DNA of 64,000 nt from Bacteroidota bacterium. Its GTDB lineage: Bacteria; Bacteroidota; Bacteroidia; Cytophagales; Cyclobacteriaceae. This document shows positions 1-8,852 of the stretch, one piece after another. The stretch lies in assembly GCA_018267215.1 (NCBI GenBank), contig JAFDYX010000014.1:1-64000 (forward strand), in the 5' to 3' direction. The notes beneath the pieces were generated by a model, which was not told the origin of the DNA, did not search any database, and was given only the letters and a program-made list of their open reading frames with translations. How positions within the stretch are numbered: the stretch's first letter is position 1; each line of letters starts with the position of its first letter. Position numbers and translations under genes: made by a program.

Positions 1-111
1 ACAGCAGAAGAAACCGAAGAATAACTAATTTTAAAACACTAAAACTGGCAGCACAATTTTGACATCAACTACAGGTGGTCAATTTGCTCCGGATACAAGT
101 GGTCAATTACA
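1..111 (+). mobile_element. Right end of a probable IS21-family insertion sequence
   Basis: The first 24 bases are the last codons of a reading frame that enters from outside the window (residues TAEETEE, stop at 22-24). It is followed by a short non-coding stretch and then two imperfect direct repeats, 71-94 and 95-117, sharing the core GTGGTCAATT and the end CGGAT. Repeated internal copies of one motif just inside the tip, placed after the stop of istB, are typical of IS21-family ends. The outer tip is probably the CA at 110-111, because glycosidase coding sequence starts directly after it. That the reading frame is istB is inferred from position only. Confidence 0.5.
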
Positions 112-117
112 TCGGAT
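71..117 (+). repeat. Two tandem imperfect 23-24 bp repeats at the IS end
   Basis: Copies at 71-94 and 95-117 both start ACA, contain GTGGTCAATT and end CGGAT. They fit the multiple terminal repeats bound by the IS21 transposase. The last six bases of the second copy may be host sequence that happens to match. Confidence 0.6.
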
Positions 118-411
118 TTTGCAGTATTCGGCAAAAGCAAGGGTGAACTGCCTTTATCTGTTGAAAATTTTACAGCCACCCGCCATAACGATACACGCGA
201 TGTCACGTTTCGTTGGACTTCAGTAAAAAATGCGTATGCCTATAATATTTATTATGGCATTGCTCCCGATAAACTTTTTAGTTGCATCATGGTTTATGAT
301 AAAAGCGAGCGCCATTTCCGTGGGCTGAATAAAGATGTAACCTATTATGCTCGCATTGAAGCGATCAGTGAGACCGGAGTTTCAATTAAAAGTAGCATCG
401 TAAAATTTTAA
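112..411 (+). pseudogene. 3' remnant of a GH43-type glycosidase gene
   Basis: Frame 1 is open from 43 to the stop at 409-411. From 112 it encodes about 99 residues that look like the C-terminal module of Bacteroidota family 43 glycosidases: SDFAVFG, then a fibronectin-III-like stretch with YNIYYGIAPDKL, MVYD and YYARIEAISETG. The catalytic beta-propeller is missing. The IS end lies directly upstream and no start codon with a signal peptide precedes the fragment, so the gene looks cut by insertion and the remnant is probably dead. The intact 5' part may lie beyond the element, outside the window. A GH3 gene follows after 55 bases, so the two may once have formed a small hemicellulose-degradation unit. 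The family call rests on recalled motif similarity. Confidence 0.6.
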
Positions 412-466
412 AAAAAATAAATTCTTGCTTAAACATATTATAAACTCATTTATCTTGATAATAGTT

Positions 467-2761
467 ATGAAATTTATAACACGTTTTTTTTTAACACACT
501 ATACATTTTTTTTGTGTTTTGCTTTGCTTGCCATAGCCTGTTCTAGCAAACACAGCCACTCCCGCATGGACAGAAAAGTAGATTCCCTGCTCAGCCTGAT
601 GACGATCGAAGAAAAAATAGGTCAGCTCAACTTGCCATCGGCCGGCTATTTTAAAACTGGCGAGGCGGCCAATTCCGACATCGGCAAAAAAATAGAACAA
701 GGAAAAGTGGGCGGACTGTTTAATATAAAAGGAGTAACCAACGTGCGCGAGATGCAAAAGATTGCCGTAGAGAAAAGCCGGTTGAAAATACCGTTGTTGT
801 TTGGTATGGATGTCATTCATGGATACGAAACAGTTTTCCCTATTCCGCTTGGCCTAAGTTGCAGTTGGGATATGGATTTGGTTCAACGCTCCGCACGCAT
901 GGCAGCCACCGAAGCCAGTGCCGATGGCATCAACTGGGCGTATTCGCCCATGGTTGACATCGCCCGCGATGCCCGCTGGGGGCGCATTGCCGAAGGCAGT
1001 GGCGAAGACCCTTACCTCGGTTCGCGCATAGCCGAAGCCATGGTGAAAGGTTATCAGGGAAACGACCTGTCGGCCAACAACACCATCATGGCCTGTGTTA
1101 AGCACTACGCTTTGTACGGAGCAGCCGAAGCCGGGCGCGACTACAACACGACCGACATGAGCCATCTCAGAATGTACAATGAATATTTTCCGCCTTACAA
1201 AGCAGCCATAGATGCCGGGGTGGGAAGTGTGATGGCTTCCTTCAATGAAATAGATGGCATACCGGCCACGGCCAATAAATGGTTGATGACCGATGTGCTC
1301 CGCAAGCAATGGGGCTTCAATGGTTTGCTGGTTTCGGATTATACCGGTGTAAGCGAGATGGTGCAACACGGCATAGGCGATCTGCTGACCGTGTCGGCTC
1401 GCGCGCTGGATGCCGGCATAGATATGGATATGGTAAGCGAAGGTTTTTTGACGACACTGGCTAATTCGCTAAAGGAAGGAAAAATAACCGAGCAGCAAAT
1501 CAATGAAGCATGCAAAAGAATTTTGCAGGCAAAGTATAAATTAGGTTTGCTGGACGACCCTTATCGCTACTGTCATGAGGAGCGGGCCAAGACCGAAATT
1601 TTCACCGCAGCCAATCGCGCTTTCTCAAGAAGTGTAGCCGCTCAGAGTTTTGTTCTTTTAAAAAATAAGAACAATCTGCTGCCGCTCAAAAAACAAGGTA
1701 CAATTGCATTGATCGGTCCGTTGGCCGATGCCGTAGAAAACGTAACCGGTACGTGGAGTGTAGCCGCAAATTTCTCGCAGTCTATCACGCTAAAAAACGG
1801 ATTGGAAAAAGCAACGGCCGGCAAAGCAAAAATTTTGTACGCCAAAGGTTCTAATTTGTATGAAGATGCTTACCTCGAAGAAAATGCTACGCCTTTCGGT
1901 AAAACACTTCATCGCGATAAAAGAAGTGCAGGCGAATTGCGAGACGAGGCATTGCGTGTAGCCAAGCAAGCCGATGTGATTGTGGCCGCACTGGGCGAAT
2001 CGGCCGAGATGACGGGCGAGGCATCAAGTAGGTCTGATATTAGTATTCCTGATACACAAACTGAGTTACTCAAATCTTTACTTCAAACAGGCAAGCCGGT
2101 GGTGCTGGTGTTGTTCAATGGCCGCCCCATGACACTGAAGTGGGAGAATGAAAATGTACCGGCCATTTTAGATGTGTGGTTTGGCGGCAGCGAGGCAGGC
2201 GATGCCATAGCCGATGTGTTGTTGGGCGATGTTAACCCTTCCGGAAAACTGACCACTACTTTTCCGCAGAACATAGGGCAGGTGCCGATGTACTATGCAC
2301 AGAAAAATACAGGCCGCCCGATGGGCAAGTGGTTTGAGAAATTTCGCTCCGGCTACCTGGATGTATCTAACGACCCGGTATATCCTTTTGGATTTGGGCT
2401 GAGCTACTCTCAGTTTGAATACAGCGACATACGCCTCAGCAAAACTGAAATGACTCCGTCCGATTCTATTATCGTGTCGGTAGATGTTGCCAACAAAAGC
2501 CAGCGCGATGGCAGCGAAGTGGTGCAGCTCTACCTTCACGATGTGGTGGGCTCTGTTACACGCCCGGTAAAAGAACTGAAGGGCTTTCAAAAAATGATGA
2601 TTAAAGCAGGAGAGACGAAGACTGTGTCGTTTACGCTGCGCAATCAGGATCTTTCATTTTATCGTTATGACCTTAGCTTGGGCAGCGAACCCGGAAAATT
2701 TGAAGTTTTTGTAGGCAGCGATTCATACCACGTAAAACAGGCATCATTCGAATTAAAATAA
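467..2761 (+). CDS. Glycoside hydrolase family 3 beta-glucosidase/xylosidase (BglX-like)
   Basis: A 764-residue secreted GH3 enzyme that removes terminal beta-linked glucose or xylose from oligosaccharides, probably in the periplasm or at the outer membrane. The ATG at 467 was preferred to the upstream TTG at 425 because it starts directly at a signal sequence ending in a possible lipobox (LAIAC, Cys25). The N-terminal barrel carries KHYALYG and the nucleophile motif VSDYTG (Asp291). The alpha/beta sandwich follows, with LGESAEMTGEASSR containing a likely acid/base glutamate, and a C-terminal fibronectin-III-like domain begins at PFGFGLSYS. Length and domain order match BglX. Substrate is not resolved; beta-glucosidase is the default. 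Confidence 0.93.
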   Translation: MKFITRFFLTHYTFFLCFALLAIACSSKHSHSRMDRKVDSLLSLMTIEEKIGQLNLPSAGYFKTGEAANSDIGKKIEQGKVGGLFNIKGVTNVREMQKIAVEKSRLKIPLLFGMDVIHGYETVFPIPLGLSCSWDMDLVQRSARMAATEASADGINWAYSPMVDIARDARWGRIAEGSGEDPYLGSRIAEAMVKGYQGNDLSANNTIMACVKHYALYGAAEAGRDYNTTDMSHLRMYNEYFPPYKAAIDAGVGSVMASFNEIDGIPATANKWLMTDVLRKQWGFNGLLVSDYTGVSEMVQHGIGDLLTVSARALDAGIDMDMVSEGFLTTLANSLKEGKITEQQINEACKRILQAKYKLGLLDDPYRYCHEERAKTEIFTAANRAFSRSVAAQSFVLLKNKNNLLPLKKQGTIALIGPLADAVENVTGTWSVAANFSQSITLKNGLEKATAGKAKILYAKGSNLYEDAYLEENATPFGKTLHRDKRSAGELRDEALRVAKQADVIVAALGESAEMTGEASSRSDISIPDTQTELLKSLLQTGKPVVLVLFNGRPMTLKWENENVPAILDVWFGGSEAGDAIADVLLGDVNPSGKLTTTFPQNIGQVPMYYAQKNTGRPMGKWFEKFRSGYLDVSNDPVYPFGFGLSYSQFEYSDIRLSKTEMTPSDSIIVSVDVANKSQRDGSEVVQLYLHDVVGSVTRPVKELKGFQKMMIKAGETKTVSFTLRNQDLSFYRYDLSLGSEPGKFEVFVGSDSYHVKQASFELK

Positions 2762-2774
2762 CCTAATACAACCC

Positions 2775-3170
2775 ATGACTGACAAGCCGGCACCTAATCA
2801 GAATATACTGCACACTGTAGCGCTGACGATCCTGGAAGTTTCTACCATCGCATCGCTGATTTTTTTATTGATTGCCGGGCAACATCAAAGTTCATGGTTA
2901 TTGAAACTGCTTTTTGTCGGCTGGGTTTTTTCTTCCTTTGCCGGACTGTTTATGTTCGAGAGGCATTTCAAACAAAGCGCTTATAAAGTACAGCGCAGAG
3001 TGCAGCGGCTGCTTATCGGTGTATCGCTGGCATCGCTGATTTTTTACAGCACTATGTTTTTGCCGGCACTCACAAAGCCAGCGTTTATTTTTCTCCTCAC
3101 GCCTTTACTTTCGTGGATGCTGATTGTTATTTCCTTTTTTGTGCTGCGGCAGCAAGATTCTGAACAGTAG
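2775..3170 (+). CDS. Small multi-pass membrane protein, unknown function
   Basis: 131 residues, 13 bases after the GH3 stop, so probably co-transcribed with it. Four hydrophobic segments are visible, starting near residues 13, 42, 75 and 102 (for example ASLIFLLIAG and LIVISFFVLR), separated by short basic loops. No family was recognised. The last 44 bases overlap the 3' end of the convergent DUF5690 gene, which is unusual but occurs in compact genomes. The fourth hydrophobic segment extends into the overlap, so the C-terminus does not look like random read-through. Confidence 0.7.
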   Translation: MTDKPAPNQNILHTVALTILEVSTIASLIFLLIAGQHQSSWLLKLLFVGWVFSSFAGLFMFERHFKQSAYKVQRRVQRLLIGVSLASLIFYSTMFLPALTKPAFIFLLTPLLSWMLIVISFFVLRQQDSEQ

Positions 3171-4446
3171 CGTGCTTCTTACGGAAATAAAAAACCGAAC
3201 CGCCTATCAGCAGCGTACCGGCAGCAGATACCACATACCCACTTTGAATAAAAAACTCTACCCAGCTTAATTGAGCCAAGCCTAATTCTTTAAACAGCAA
3301 CACCGATACGCTGCCCAGATAACCAAACGAATCGGCCACATACATAATGAAGCCCACCGTGCCCGCGTATTGAAAGGCTGCCAGCAGGCGGTCGAAAAAA
3401 ATACTGTTGAATGGAATGTAGCCGAGATACAGCCCCAAACCGATCAGCGTCATCCACAACGGGGCGCTGATGAGGTGATGATCAAAAAGATAAGTGGCTA
3501 CCCCCAATAGAATCATCCCTAAAATAATGATGAGATGGATGAGCACTAATGCACGGAGGTTGTTTTTGATGACAATTAAACTGCCCATGACAACCAATGT
3601 GAGGATGGAAATGGGCACTTCTGTGCTGGTAAATATTTTGGGATCGGTGTAGCCCAGCGTTTTCCAAACTTCGGCAGAAAAATTATCGCGTACATCGCGA
3701 AAGATAGTAAACAGCATATAAGCCAACACAAATAAGATAATACCCGGCAGGAAAGAGAAAGTAAAATGCTTTCGCTCGGCAGCATTCATGGGCTGTCGTT
3801 TGGTGCGCAGTTGTTCATCCAACGGAGAGGGTGGAGGCACCTGGTTGAGGAGATATAAAAAAACCAACATAGGCAGTCCAAAAAGCAAACCGGCCACGAA
3901 GGGCATCCAATATTCGCTCACACCCCAGTCGCGCAGCAAATAACCACCCACAGTTTTGCTCAACCCGGCAGAAAAAATAAAACTTACCGATAGCCCCGCG
4001 CCCAGCACTTCCGTCATCCTGCGGCCTTCCAAGTAACCAAACACCATGCCCCACACCATGCCCAAAGGCATGCCATTGGTGAACAGAAAAATAATATTGT
4101 AAGGAGCAGGGGTGATGGCAAAGAAAAACCAGGAAGCTACAGCAATACCCGACATGATTAAAATTCCTGCTGACCGCGATTGAGCCTTGAGTTCGGAAAT
4201 AATTTTTATGCCGATAAATTTTGACAAGCCGTAGCCCACCACCTGCGCTATCACCAGCCAGCTTTTGTAGCTGAGGCCGGCAAACTCCAATCCTTGAAAA
4301 GTGCCGGCAGTAAAAGTTTTGCGAAAGGAAAATATGCAGGTGTAAAGCAAGAAGGCTACGCTTGCTGTGTAAAACGAAAACCAAAAGATATTGGTGCGCT
4401 GAAGCCATCGGGTAATAGATGAAACCTGTGGTGCAGAAGAAGGCAT
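3127..4446 (-). CDS. DUF5690 family, MFS-like transporter
   Basis: About 439 residues with around 12 hydrophobic segments. The N-terminal region (FSFYTASVAFLLYTCIFSFRK, then a segment with SYKSWLVIAQ) matches the DUF5690 family of Bacteroidota, a divergent branch of the major facilitator fold. Substrate is unknown. The ATG at 4446 is preferred to the TTG two codons upstream. The gene is transcribed alone toward the GH3 operon and overlaps the small membrane-protein gene by 44 bases, 3' to 3'. Confidence 0.75.
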   Translation of the reverse strand: MPSSAPQVSSITRWLQRTNIFWFSFYTASVAFLLYTCIFSFRKTFTAGTFQGLEFAGLSYKSWLVIAQVVGYGLSKFIGIKIISELKAQSRSAGILIMSGIAVASWFFFAITPAPYNIIFLFTNGMPLGMVWGMVFGYLEGRRMTEVLGAGLSVSFIFSAGLSKTVGGYLLRDWGVSEYWMPFVAGLLFGLPMLVFLYLLNQVPPPSPLDEQLRTKRQPMNAAERKHFTFSFLPGIILFVLAYMLFTIFRDVRDNFSAEVWKTLGYTDPKIFTSTEVPISILTLVVMGSLIVIKNNLRALVLIHLIIILGMILLGVATYLFDHHLISAPLWMTLIGLGLYLGYIPFNSIFFDRLLAAFQYAGTVGFIMYVADSFGYLGSVSVLLFKELGLAQLSWVEFFIQSGYVVSAAGTLLIGGSVFYFRKKHATVQNLAAAAQKRK

Positions 4447-4658
4447 AGGCAAGTAGGTGGTCTGAGCGGCAGAGTAATTTAAAGCAGTTTAAAGATTATA
4501 TTTTTATTCGGGATTTTAATTTTTATTTTAATAGAGGAGGGAGTTGGCTGATACTCGGTTGGGCTATCAATCTTCAATATATGAACAATAGAAGGGAGAT
4601 ATGTTTTTGAGTATCTATCACAAAAGTAAGAGGGCAAAATAAAAAAGGTTACGTCACT

Positions 4659-5321
4659 TTACTCTACACTCACCAGATTGTTACGCACAGCATATAACAC
4701 AAGCCCCACCCGGCTTTTCACTTCTAATTTTTCAAATAATGAATTGCGATAGCCATCTATTGTTTTAGGGCTCAGGCACATTTTGTCAGCTATCTGCACA
4801 TACGTAAGCTCGCTGCAGGCTAACTTAATAAAATCCATTTCATGCTGACTGAACCGATGATGGGCGGCTCCGGAAGTGTCGGGGTTTTGCAATGTGTGCA
4901 CCAACTTACCGGTAACAAAGTCGGTATAATAATACCCTTTGGAGGCGATGGATGCCAAGGCTTCACCGAGTTCGTGTGGTTCTACATCTTTGCAAAGATA
5001 TCCACGGACGCCCAGCTTTAACATTTGCACAATGGTATCTTCTTTTTCCACCATACTCACCACCAGCACTTTGATGGAAGGATAATTTTCAGTAAGCCAT
5101 TTTACGGTTTCAAACCCATTCATCCGCGGCATATTGATATCCATCAATAAAATCTCGGGCAAGCTTTTGGGGTTTAGTTTTGACTGCAGGTCAATACCAT
5201 CATCAGCTTCAAATAAAATTTTGCATTTAGGATTGACGTGTTCAATTAATGTGATGAGACCCTTGCGGAAAAGTTTGTGATCATCAACCAGGGCAAGATC
5301 AATGGCGAAATGGTGGTTCAT
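4659..5321 (-). CDS. NarL/FixJ-type response regulator
   Basis: 220 residues. The N-terminal receiver has the acidic pair DD near residue 13, phospho-acceptor Asp61 in LLMDINMPRMNG, and a conserved lysine in GYLCKDVEP. The C-terminal LuxR-type helix-turn-helix reads ELTYVQIADKM ... SPKTIDGYRNSLFEKL. It is expected to act as a dimeric transcription factor phosphorylated by the kinase encoded directly upstream, with which it shares a 23-base overlap. Targets are unknown. This is the last gene of a four-gene operon. Confidence 0.95.
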   Translation of the reverse strand: MNHHFAIDLALVDDHKLFRKGLITLIEHVNPKCKILFEADDGIDLQSKLNPKSLPEILLMDINMPRMNGFETVKWLTENYPSIKVLVVSMVEKEDTIVQMLKLGVRGYLCKDVEPHELGEALASIASKGYYYTDFVTGKLVHTLQNPDTSGAAHHRFSQHEMDFIKLACSELTYVQIADKMCLSPKTIDGYRNSLFEKLEVKSRVGLVLYAVRNNLVSVE

Positions 5322-6090
5322 GCGCTATGGGCAATTCGAAGGTTACGGTTGTGCCAGCATGGGGTGCGCTATTAATCCAACTTCTGCCCTGAATTTGTTT
5401 AACCCGCTCTTGCAGGTGATACAAACCCATGCCTTCCCCCGGTTTGATTTTGTCGGGATCAAAGCCCACTCCATTGTCTTGGATTTTCAAAGTAAGGATA
5501 TTTTCGGCAACCTTCAAAAAGATGGCTATGCGGCTGGCCTGGCTATGCTTGATGGCGTTGTGCAATGTTTCCTGCACCATGCGGTAAAGAATGATGGTTG
5601 TATTTTCGTCCAGTACCAAAGCCTTGTCATGAATATGGAATGAAACGACAGCGTGTTCAAACTTGTTGAGTTTTTTTACCTCTCGCTCAATGGCGCTGAC
5701 GATACCCAACTGGGCTACAGAGTGACTACTGAGGCTCATGGAAAGAGCTTTTAAATCTACAATCAGTTGTTTGATCAGCTCTTTGGCATGTTCAATTTTT
5801 TGAGGAGCCTGCGGTGAGCCTGTATCCAGCGTGTTTAAATGTATTTTTATCAAGCTGGCAGTTTGCCCGAGGTTGTCGTGTAGCTCGCGTGCAAGGTGAT
5901 TGAGCGTTTGTTCTTTTATTTCAATTTTTGCTTGCAACAAAGTCTGGGTGAACCGTGCCTTCTCTGACAGGTATTTCCTGTTTCGGTTGTAATACAACAC
6001 GGCTGTAGTAATAATAATGCTCACCAGGAGAATGGAGAAGAGCGTTACTATTACAATTGCGAAGCGGAGTTCCTCTTGGGGATCAAACAT
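5299..6090 (-). CDS. Sensor histidine kinase, HisKA_3 type
   Basis: 263 residues. One transmembrane helix near residues 9-33 is followed by a HisKA_3 dimerisation domain with the autophosphorylated His71 (ELHDNLGQ). The HATPase domain has an N-box (ETLHNAIKHS) and G-box (DNGVGFDP, GMGLYHLQERV). Little sequence lies outside the membrane, so signal input probably comes from the membrane protein encoded just upstream, with which the gene overlaps by 40 bases. It is the partner of the downstream response regulator. Confidence 0.95.
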   Translation of the reverse strand: MFDPQEELRFAIVIVTLFSILLVSIIITTAVLYYNRNRKYLSEKARFTQTLLQAKIEIKEQTLNHLARELHDNLGQTASLIKIHLNTLDTGSPQAPQKIEHAKELIKQLIVDLKALSMSLSSHSVAQLGIVSAIEREVKKLNKFEHAVVSFHIHDKALVLDENTTIILYRMVQETLHNAIKHSQASRIAIFLKVAENILTLKIQDNGVGFDPDKIKPGEGMGLYHLQERVKQIQGRSWINSAPHAGTTVTFELPIAHEPPFRH

Positions 6091-6698
6091 AACAGCCCGA
6101 TAATGATTAAGCTATACAACAGTAAATTTAGGGGCATGGCAATGGTGCCAAATAAACTCAGCGCAGAGATAACACTTGTTTTGAATAACGGTGTATAGAC
6201 TGCAAAAAAGAAACTACACCCTCCAAAAAATAATAGAAACCCGATACATATCCAGAAATCGGCTACTAAAAAAATAGGTTTGTCGGTAGCTTCCAAATTG
6301 AATAATCGGTAGGTGCACAACGAAAAAATAAGCAAGCTCTCTACACCGATATTGATGCCCGGCATCCCTAAAAAGTGGTACACAAATACGGAAAGGGAAA
6401 TACTGAACAGCATATAAAGCAGGACGGAGAAAGCAATCAGATTTTTTGTCGTTCGATTGTGTGTGCTCGTCAGAACGAAAGTAGCTATAAACAAGTATTC
6501 GATGGGAGAATAAAGATGATAAGCCCATACAAACTCGCGGTGCAGCCAATAACCAACTCCGGCTAATATTTCGACTGATAAGGTGGCAACAAGCAAAAAT
6601 AAAATAGAGATAAAACGCTTGTTACCTTGCCTCACTACAATGATTGATAGCAGCAAAGCAACAGAGATTAAAAAAAAATAGATAGAATAAAGAATCAT
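6051..6698 (-). CDS. Multi-pass membrane protein, probable input module of the two-component system
   Basis: 215 residues with about seven hydrophobic helices, the first spanning residues 1-22 and the last ending near residue 205 before a short basic tail (IPKRNSASQL). No catalytic motif was seen. The 3' end overlaps the kinase gene by 40 bases and the unknown cytosolic gene lies six bases upstream, so the four genes are almost certainly one transcript. The arrangement suggests a membrane sensor that passes its signal to the kinase. This role is inferred from position only. Confidence 0.75.
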   Translation of the reverse strand: MILYSIYFFLISVALLLSIIVVRQGNKRFISILFLLVATLSVEILAGVGYWLHREFVWAYHLYSPIEYLFIATFVLTSTHNRTTKNLIAFSVLLYMLFSISLSVFVYHFLGMPGINIGVESLLIFSLCTYRLFNLEATDKPIFLVADFWICIGFLLFFGGCSFFFAVYTPLFKTSVISALSLFGTIAMPLNLLLYSLIIIGLLCLIPKRNSASQL

Positions 6699-6704
6699 GA
6701 GCCG

Positions 6705-7379
6705 TTACCTCATAGAAATGTCCAACGCATAATTAAGAAGAGGATAAGGCTCACCATAAATCTCTCTTAAGGACAAGCTTTCAAAACTTTTTTTACTACC
6801 TCCTCCGGGCGGAAATCCATATTCGCTGGTAAGCGAAGTAGTTTCTACCGATACGGTCTTTTGTTTTGATTGAGGCGTGTAGTCATACAAATGGTCTTTT
6901 CCGTTACTGTCAACTCCTACAGTTACCAGCGAAACGTAGTCTTTTCCTTCATTTGATTTTTTGCAGAGATAAAACCTTAAACCTTCGCAGCCGGGCTGGC
7001 TCAATGTTTTTAGCAGAACATTTTTGTCTATGGTAATGGCGCAAGACCTTCTGAGTATTTGCACAAGTGTGTTTATTGACTTGTAAAAGGAATCCATTTT
7101 TTCAGTTTTCAGTTTTGTCTCCAGTGTACCCCCTTTAATGAAAACATCTTTAAATTCTCCCAGCAGCAAATGAAAATCGCTGATAAGATTGATCGCTAAG
7201 GTAGCTTCAATAGGAATGCCGTAAGGGTGGGCAGTATCCTTATCGGGGGGCACAACCACTGACTTGGCATATTCCTGCACCTGAACGGGGCGCTCAGCAG
7301 TTTGGATATTTCCAGACCGGTCGCGCTTTTTGAAAATAAGTCCTTTCAAGGCAGACCATCTTGCTTCGGGTTTTTTCAT
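6705..7379 (-). CDS. Uncharacterised cytosolic protein, first gene of the two-component operon
   Basis: 224 residues without signal peptide or membrane helix. The N-terminus is basic (KKPEARWSALKGLIFKKRDR). A central helical part precedes a stretch with CEGLRFYLCKK and YVSLVTVGVDSNGKDHLYDY, and a glycine-rich turn (GFPPGGGSKKS) sits near the C-terminus. I do not recognise the family. Short Bacteroidota proteins with the same FYLCKK ... SLVTVGVD pattern seem familiar as uncharacterised proteins, but no function is known to me. It heads the operon with the membrane protein, kinase and regulator. Confidence 0.7.
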   Translation of the reverse strand: MKKPEARWSALKGLIFKKRDRSGNIQTAERPVQVQEYAKSVVVPPDKDTAHPYGIPIEATLAINLISDFHLLLGEFKDVFIKGGTLETKLKTEKMDSFYKSINTLVQILRRSCAITIDKNVLLKTLSQPGCEGLRFYLCKKSNEGKDYVSLVTVGVDSNGKDHLYDYTPQSKQKTVSVETTSLTSEYGFPPGGGSKKSFESLSLREIYGEPYPLLNYALDISMR

Positions 7380-7525
7380 GGCTGAGGGGTTAATGTTTAG
7401 AAATAATTGTAGGACAAGTTAAGTGGCTTTTGAATTTTTACAATGAGCGCCATAGCGATATAGTATTTTTCTTTTCTAAACAGGAAAAAACTCGATCTAA
7501 ATTCAGGGTTTTTCCTCTGCCGTAG

Positions 7526-7702
7526 CAACCAACTCCATTACAACTTTGTTTAGCCAAACTAAACTTTAAACCTGATGATGACGCTAACAAACCCGTTAAA
7601 AAAGTGATTACAAATGAAGATATCATTAGCTCGTTGATAATGAACTTTTCCTTGCCCAATTACATTGAGAGAGGATGGGAAATCAATCACTTGGCAACCT
7701 GA
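7526..7702 (+). pseudogene. Short open fragment without a start codon, possible gene remnant
   Basis: In this frame the DNA is open from just after a stop at 7523-7525 to the stop at 7700-7702. It reads like normal protein for about 40 residues (KPDDDANKPVKKVITNEDII, then NFSLPNYIERGWEIN). There is no suitable start codon, and the end overlaps the start of the dioxygenase gene in another frame. It may be the tail of a decayed gene or chance. The rest of 7380-7674 shows nothing recognisable. Confidence 0.25.
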
Positions 7703-8505
7703 CTCGGCATTTTCAAAACACCGACCTCATGCCTGCACTTTTTCTCGGCCATGGCAACCCCATGAATGCCATTGAAGAGAATGAATTTGTGCAAGGGTTT
7801 AGAAACGTAGTAAAAGATATTGCCCAACCTCAGGCTATCTTGTGTGTGTCTGCTCACTGGGAAACTCGAGGCACGTTTGTAACAGCGATGGAACATCCCA
7901 AAACCATTCATGATTTTGGCGGCTTCCCGAAAGAACTGTATGAAGTGGAGTACCCCGCCCCCGGCAGCCCGGAGTTGGCAACCGAAACAAAACAAAAAAT
8001 CAAGAGCACAACAGTAGGACTCACCGATGACTGGGGCTTAGATCATGGCGCTTGGAGTGTGATTAAACACCTATACCCCAAGGCCAACGTGCCTGTTATT
8101 GAAATGAGTCTTGATTATCAAAAAAAACCGGCCTACCATTATGAGTTAGCAAAGGAACTAGCTTCATTCCGCAGCAAAGGTGTGCTGATTATAGGTAGCG
8201 GAAATATGGTGCACAACCTGCATCAGGTAGCCTGGCACAAAATGAATGAGCCGGGTTTCGGTTTTGATTGGGCGCTGGAGGCAAGAGAAAAAATGAAAAC
8301 ACTGATGCAAGAGGGAGATCACCGTGCGCTCATAGACTATGAAAAGCAGGGGCAAAGCTTTCAGATGGCCATCCCCACGCCCGAACATTTTCTTCCATTG
8401 CTATACACACTGGCATTGAAACAAGAAGACGAAAGCATTTCATTCTTCAATGACAAAGCAATAGGTGGCTCGCTAACGATGACGTCAGTTAAAATTCAAA
8501 AATAA
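7675..8505 (+). CDS. ygiD: Extradiol ring-cleavage dioxygenase, LigB family (YgiD, 4,5-DOPA dioxygenase-like)
   Basis: 276 residues. The family opens aromatic catechol rings such as L-DOPA using a metal held by histidines. Visible family signatures are LFLGHGNPMNAIEENEF near residues 21-37, CVSAHWETRG, HDFGGFP and DHGAWSV, which supply the metal ligands and catalytic histidines, plus IIGSGNMVHNL. The ATG at 7675 leaves the short leader common in Bacteroidota members; a second Met 18 residues later starts directly at the domain. Transcribed alone. Whether DOPA is the true substrate is unknown. Confidence 0.92.
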   Translation: MGNQSLGNLTRHFQNTDLMPALFLGHGNPMNAIEENEFVQGFRNVVKDIAQPQAILCVSAHWETRGTFVTAMEHPKTIHDFGGFPKELYEVEYPAPGSPELATETKQKIKSTTVGLTDDWGLDHGAWSVIKHLYPKANVPVIEMSLDYQKKPAYHYELAKELASFRSKGVLIIGSGNMVHNLHQVAWHKMNEPGFGFDWALEAREKMKTLMQEGDHRALIDYEKQGQSFQMAIPTPEHFLPLLYTLALKQEDESISFFNDKAIGGSLTMTSVKIQK

Positions 8506-8517
8506 CTTTGGCTGAGA

Positions 8518-8850
8518 TTATTTTTTGGTGGTATCCGCAGAAGTCTGTGGCGCTTTAGGGATAACCGGAGCGGTTTGCTGCCCCTTGGCTTTTTCAATCA
8601 ACTCATCGCCCGAGCTTATTGCATTAGGCGTGGTGAGGTTAGTTGCCATAGAAAAAACCATGATGGCAATAGCCAAACCCCAAGTAGTTCTTTCCAGAAA
8701 GTCGCCTGTCTTTTTTACACCGATCAGGTTGCTGGCACCTGAGCCACCAAACTGACTGGAAAGGCCGCCTCCTTTGGAATTTTGGGCTAAAACAACCAAC
8801 ACCAATAATATGGCGCTAATAATGGCTAAGCTTACAAATAATACGAACAT
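8518..8850 (-). CDS. secG: Preprotein translocase subunit SecG
   Basis: 110 residues. Two transmembrane helices (residues 1-22 and about 55-72) flank the conserved cytoplasmic loop NSKGGGLSSQFGGSGASNLIG, cut short here at its core GGGLSSQFGG. A low-complexity tail rich in Ala, Pro and Thr follows, as is usual in Bacteroidota. The protein belongs to the SecYEG inner-membrane channel. It is the last gene of the miaB to secG operon, three bases after the preceding gene. Confidence 0.96.
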   Translation of the reverse strand: MFVLFVSLAIISAILLVLVVLAQNSKGGGLSSQFGGSGASNLIGVKKTGDFLERTTWGLAIAIMVFSMATNLTTPNAISSGDELIEKAKGQQTAPVIPKAPQTSADTTKK

Positions 8851-8852
8851 AA

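Noticed and set aside
7438..7659. A minus-strand open frame of 73 codons upstream of the dioxygenase.
   Set aside because: Composition is irregular, no family pattern is seen and the opposite strand has the more protein-like reading.
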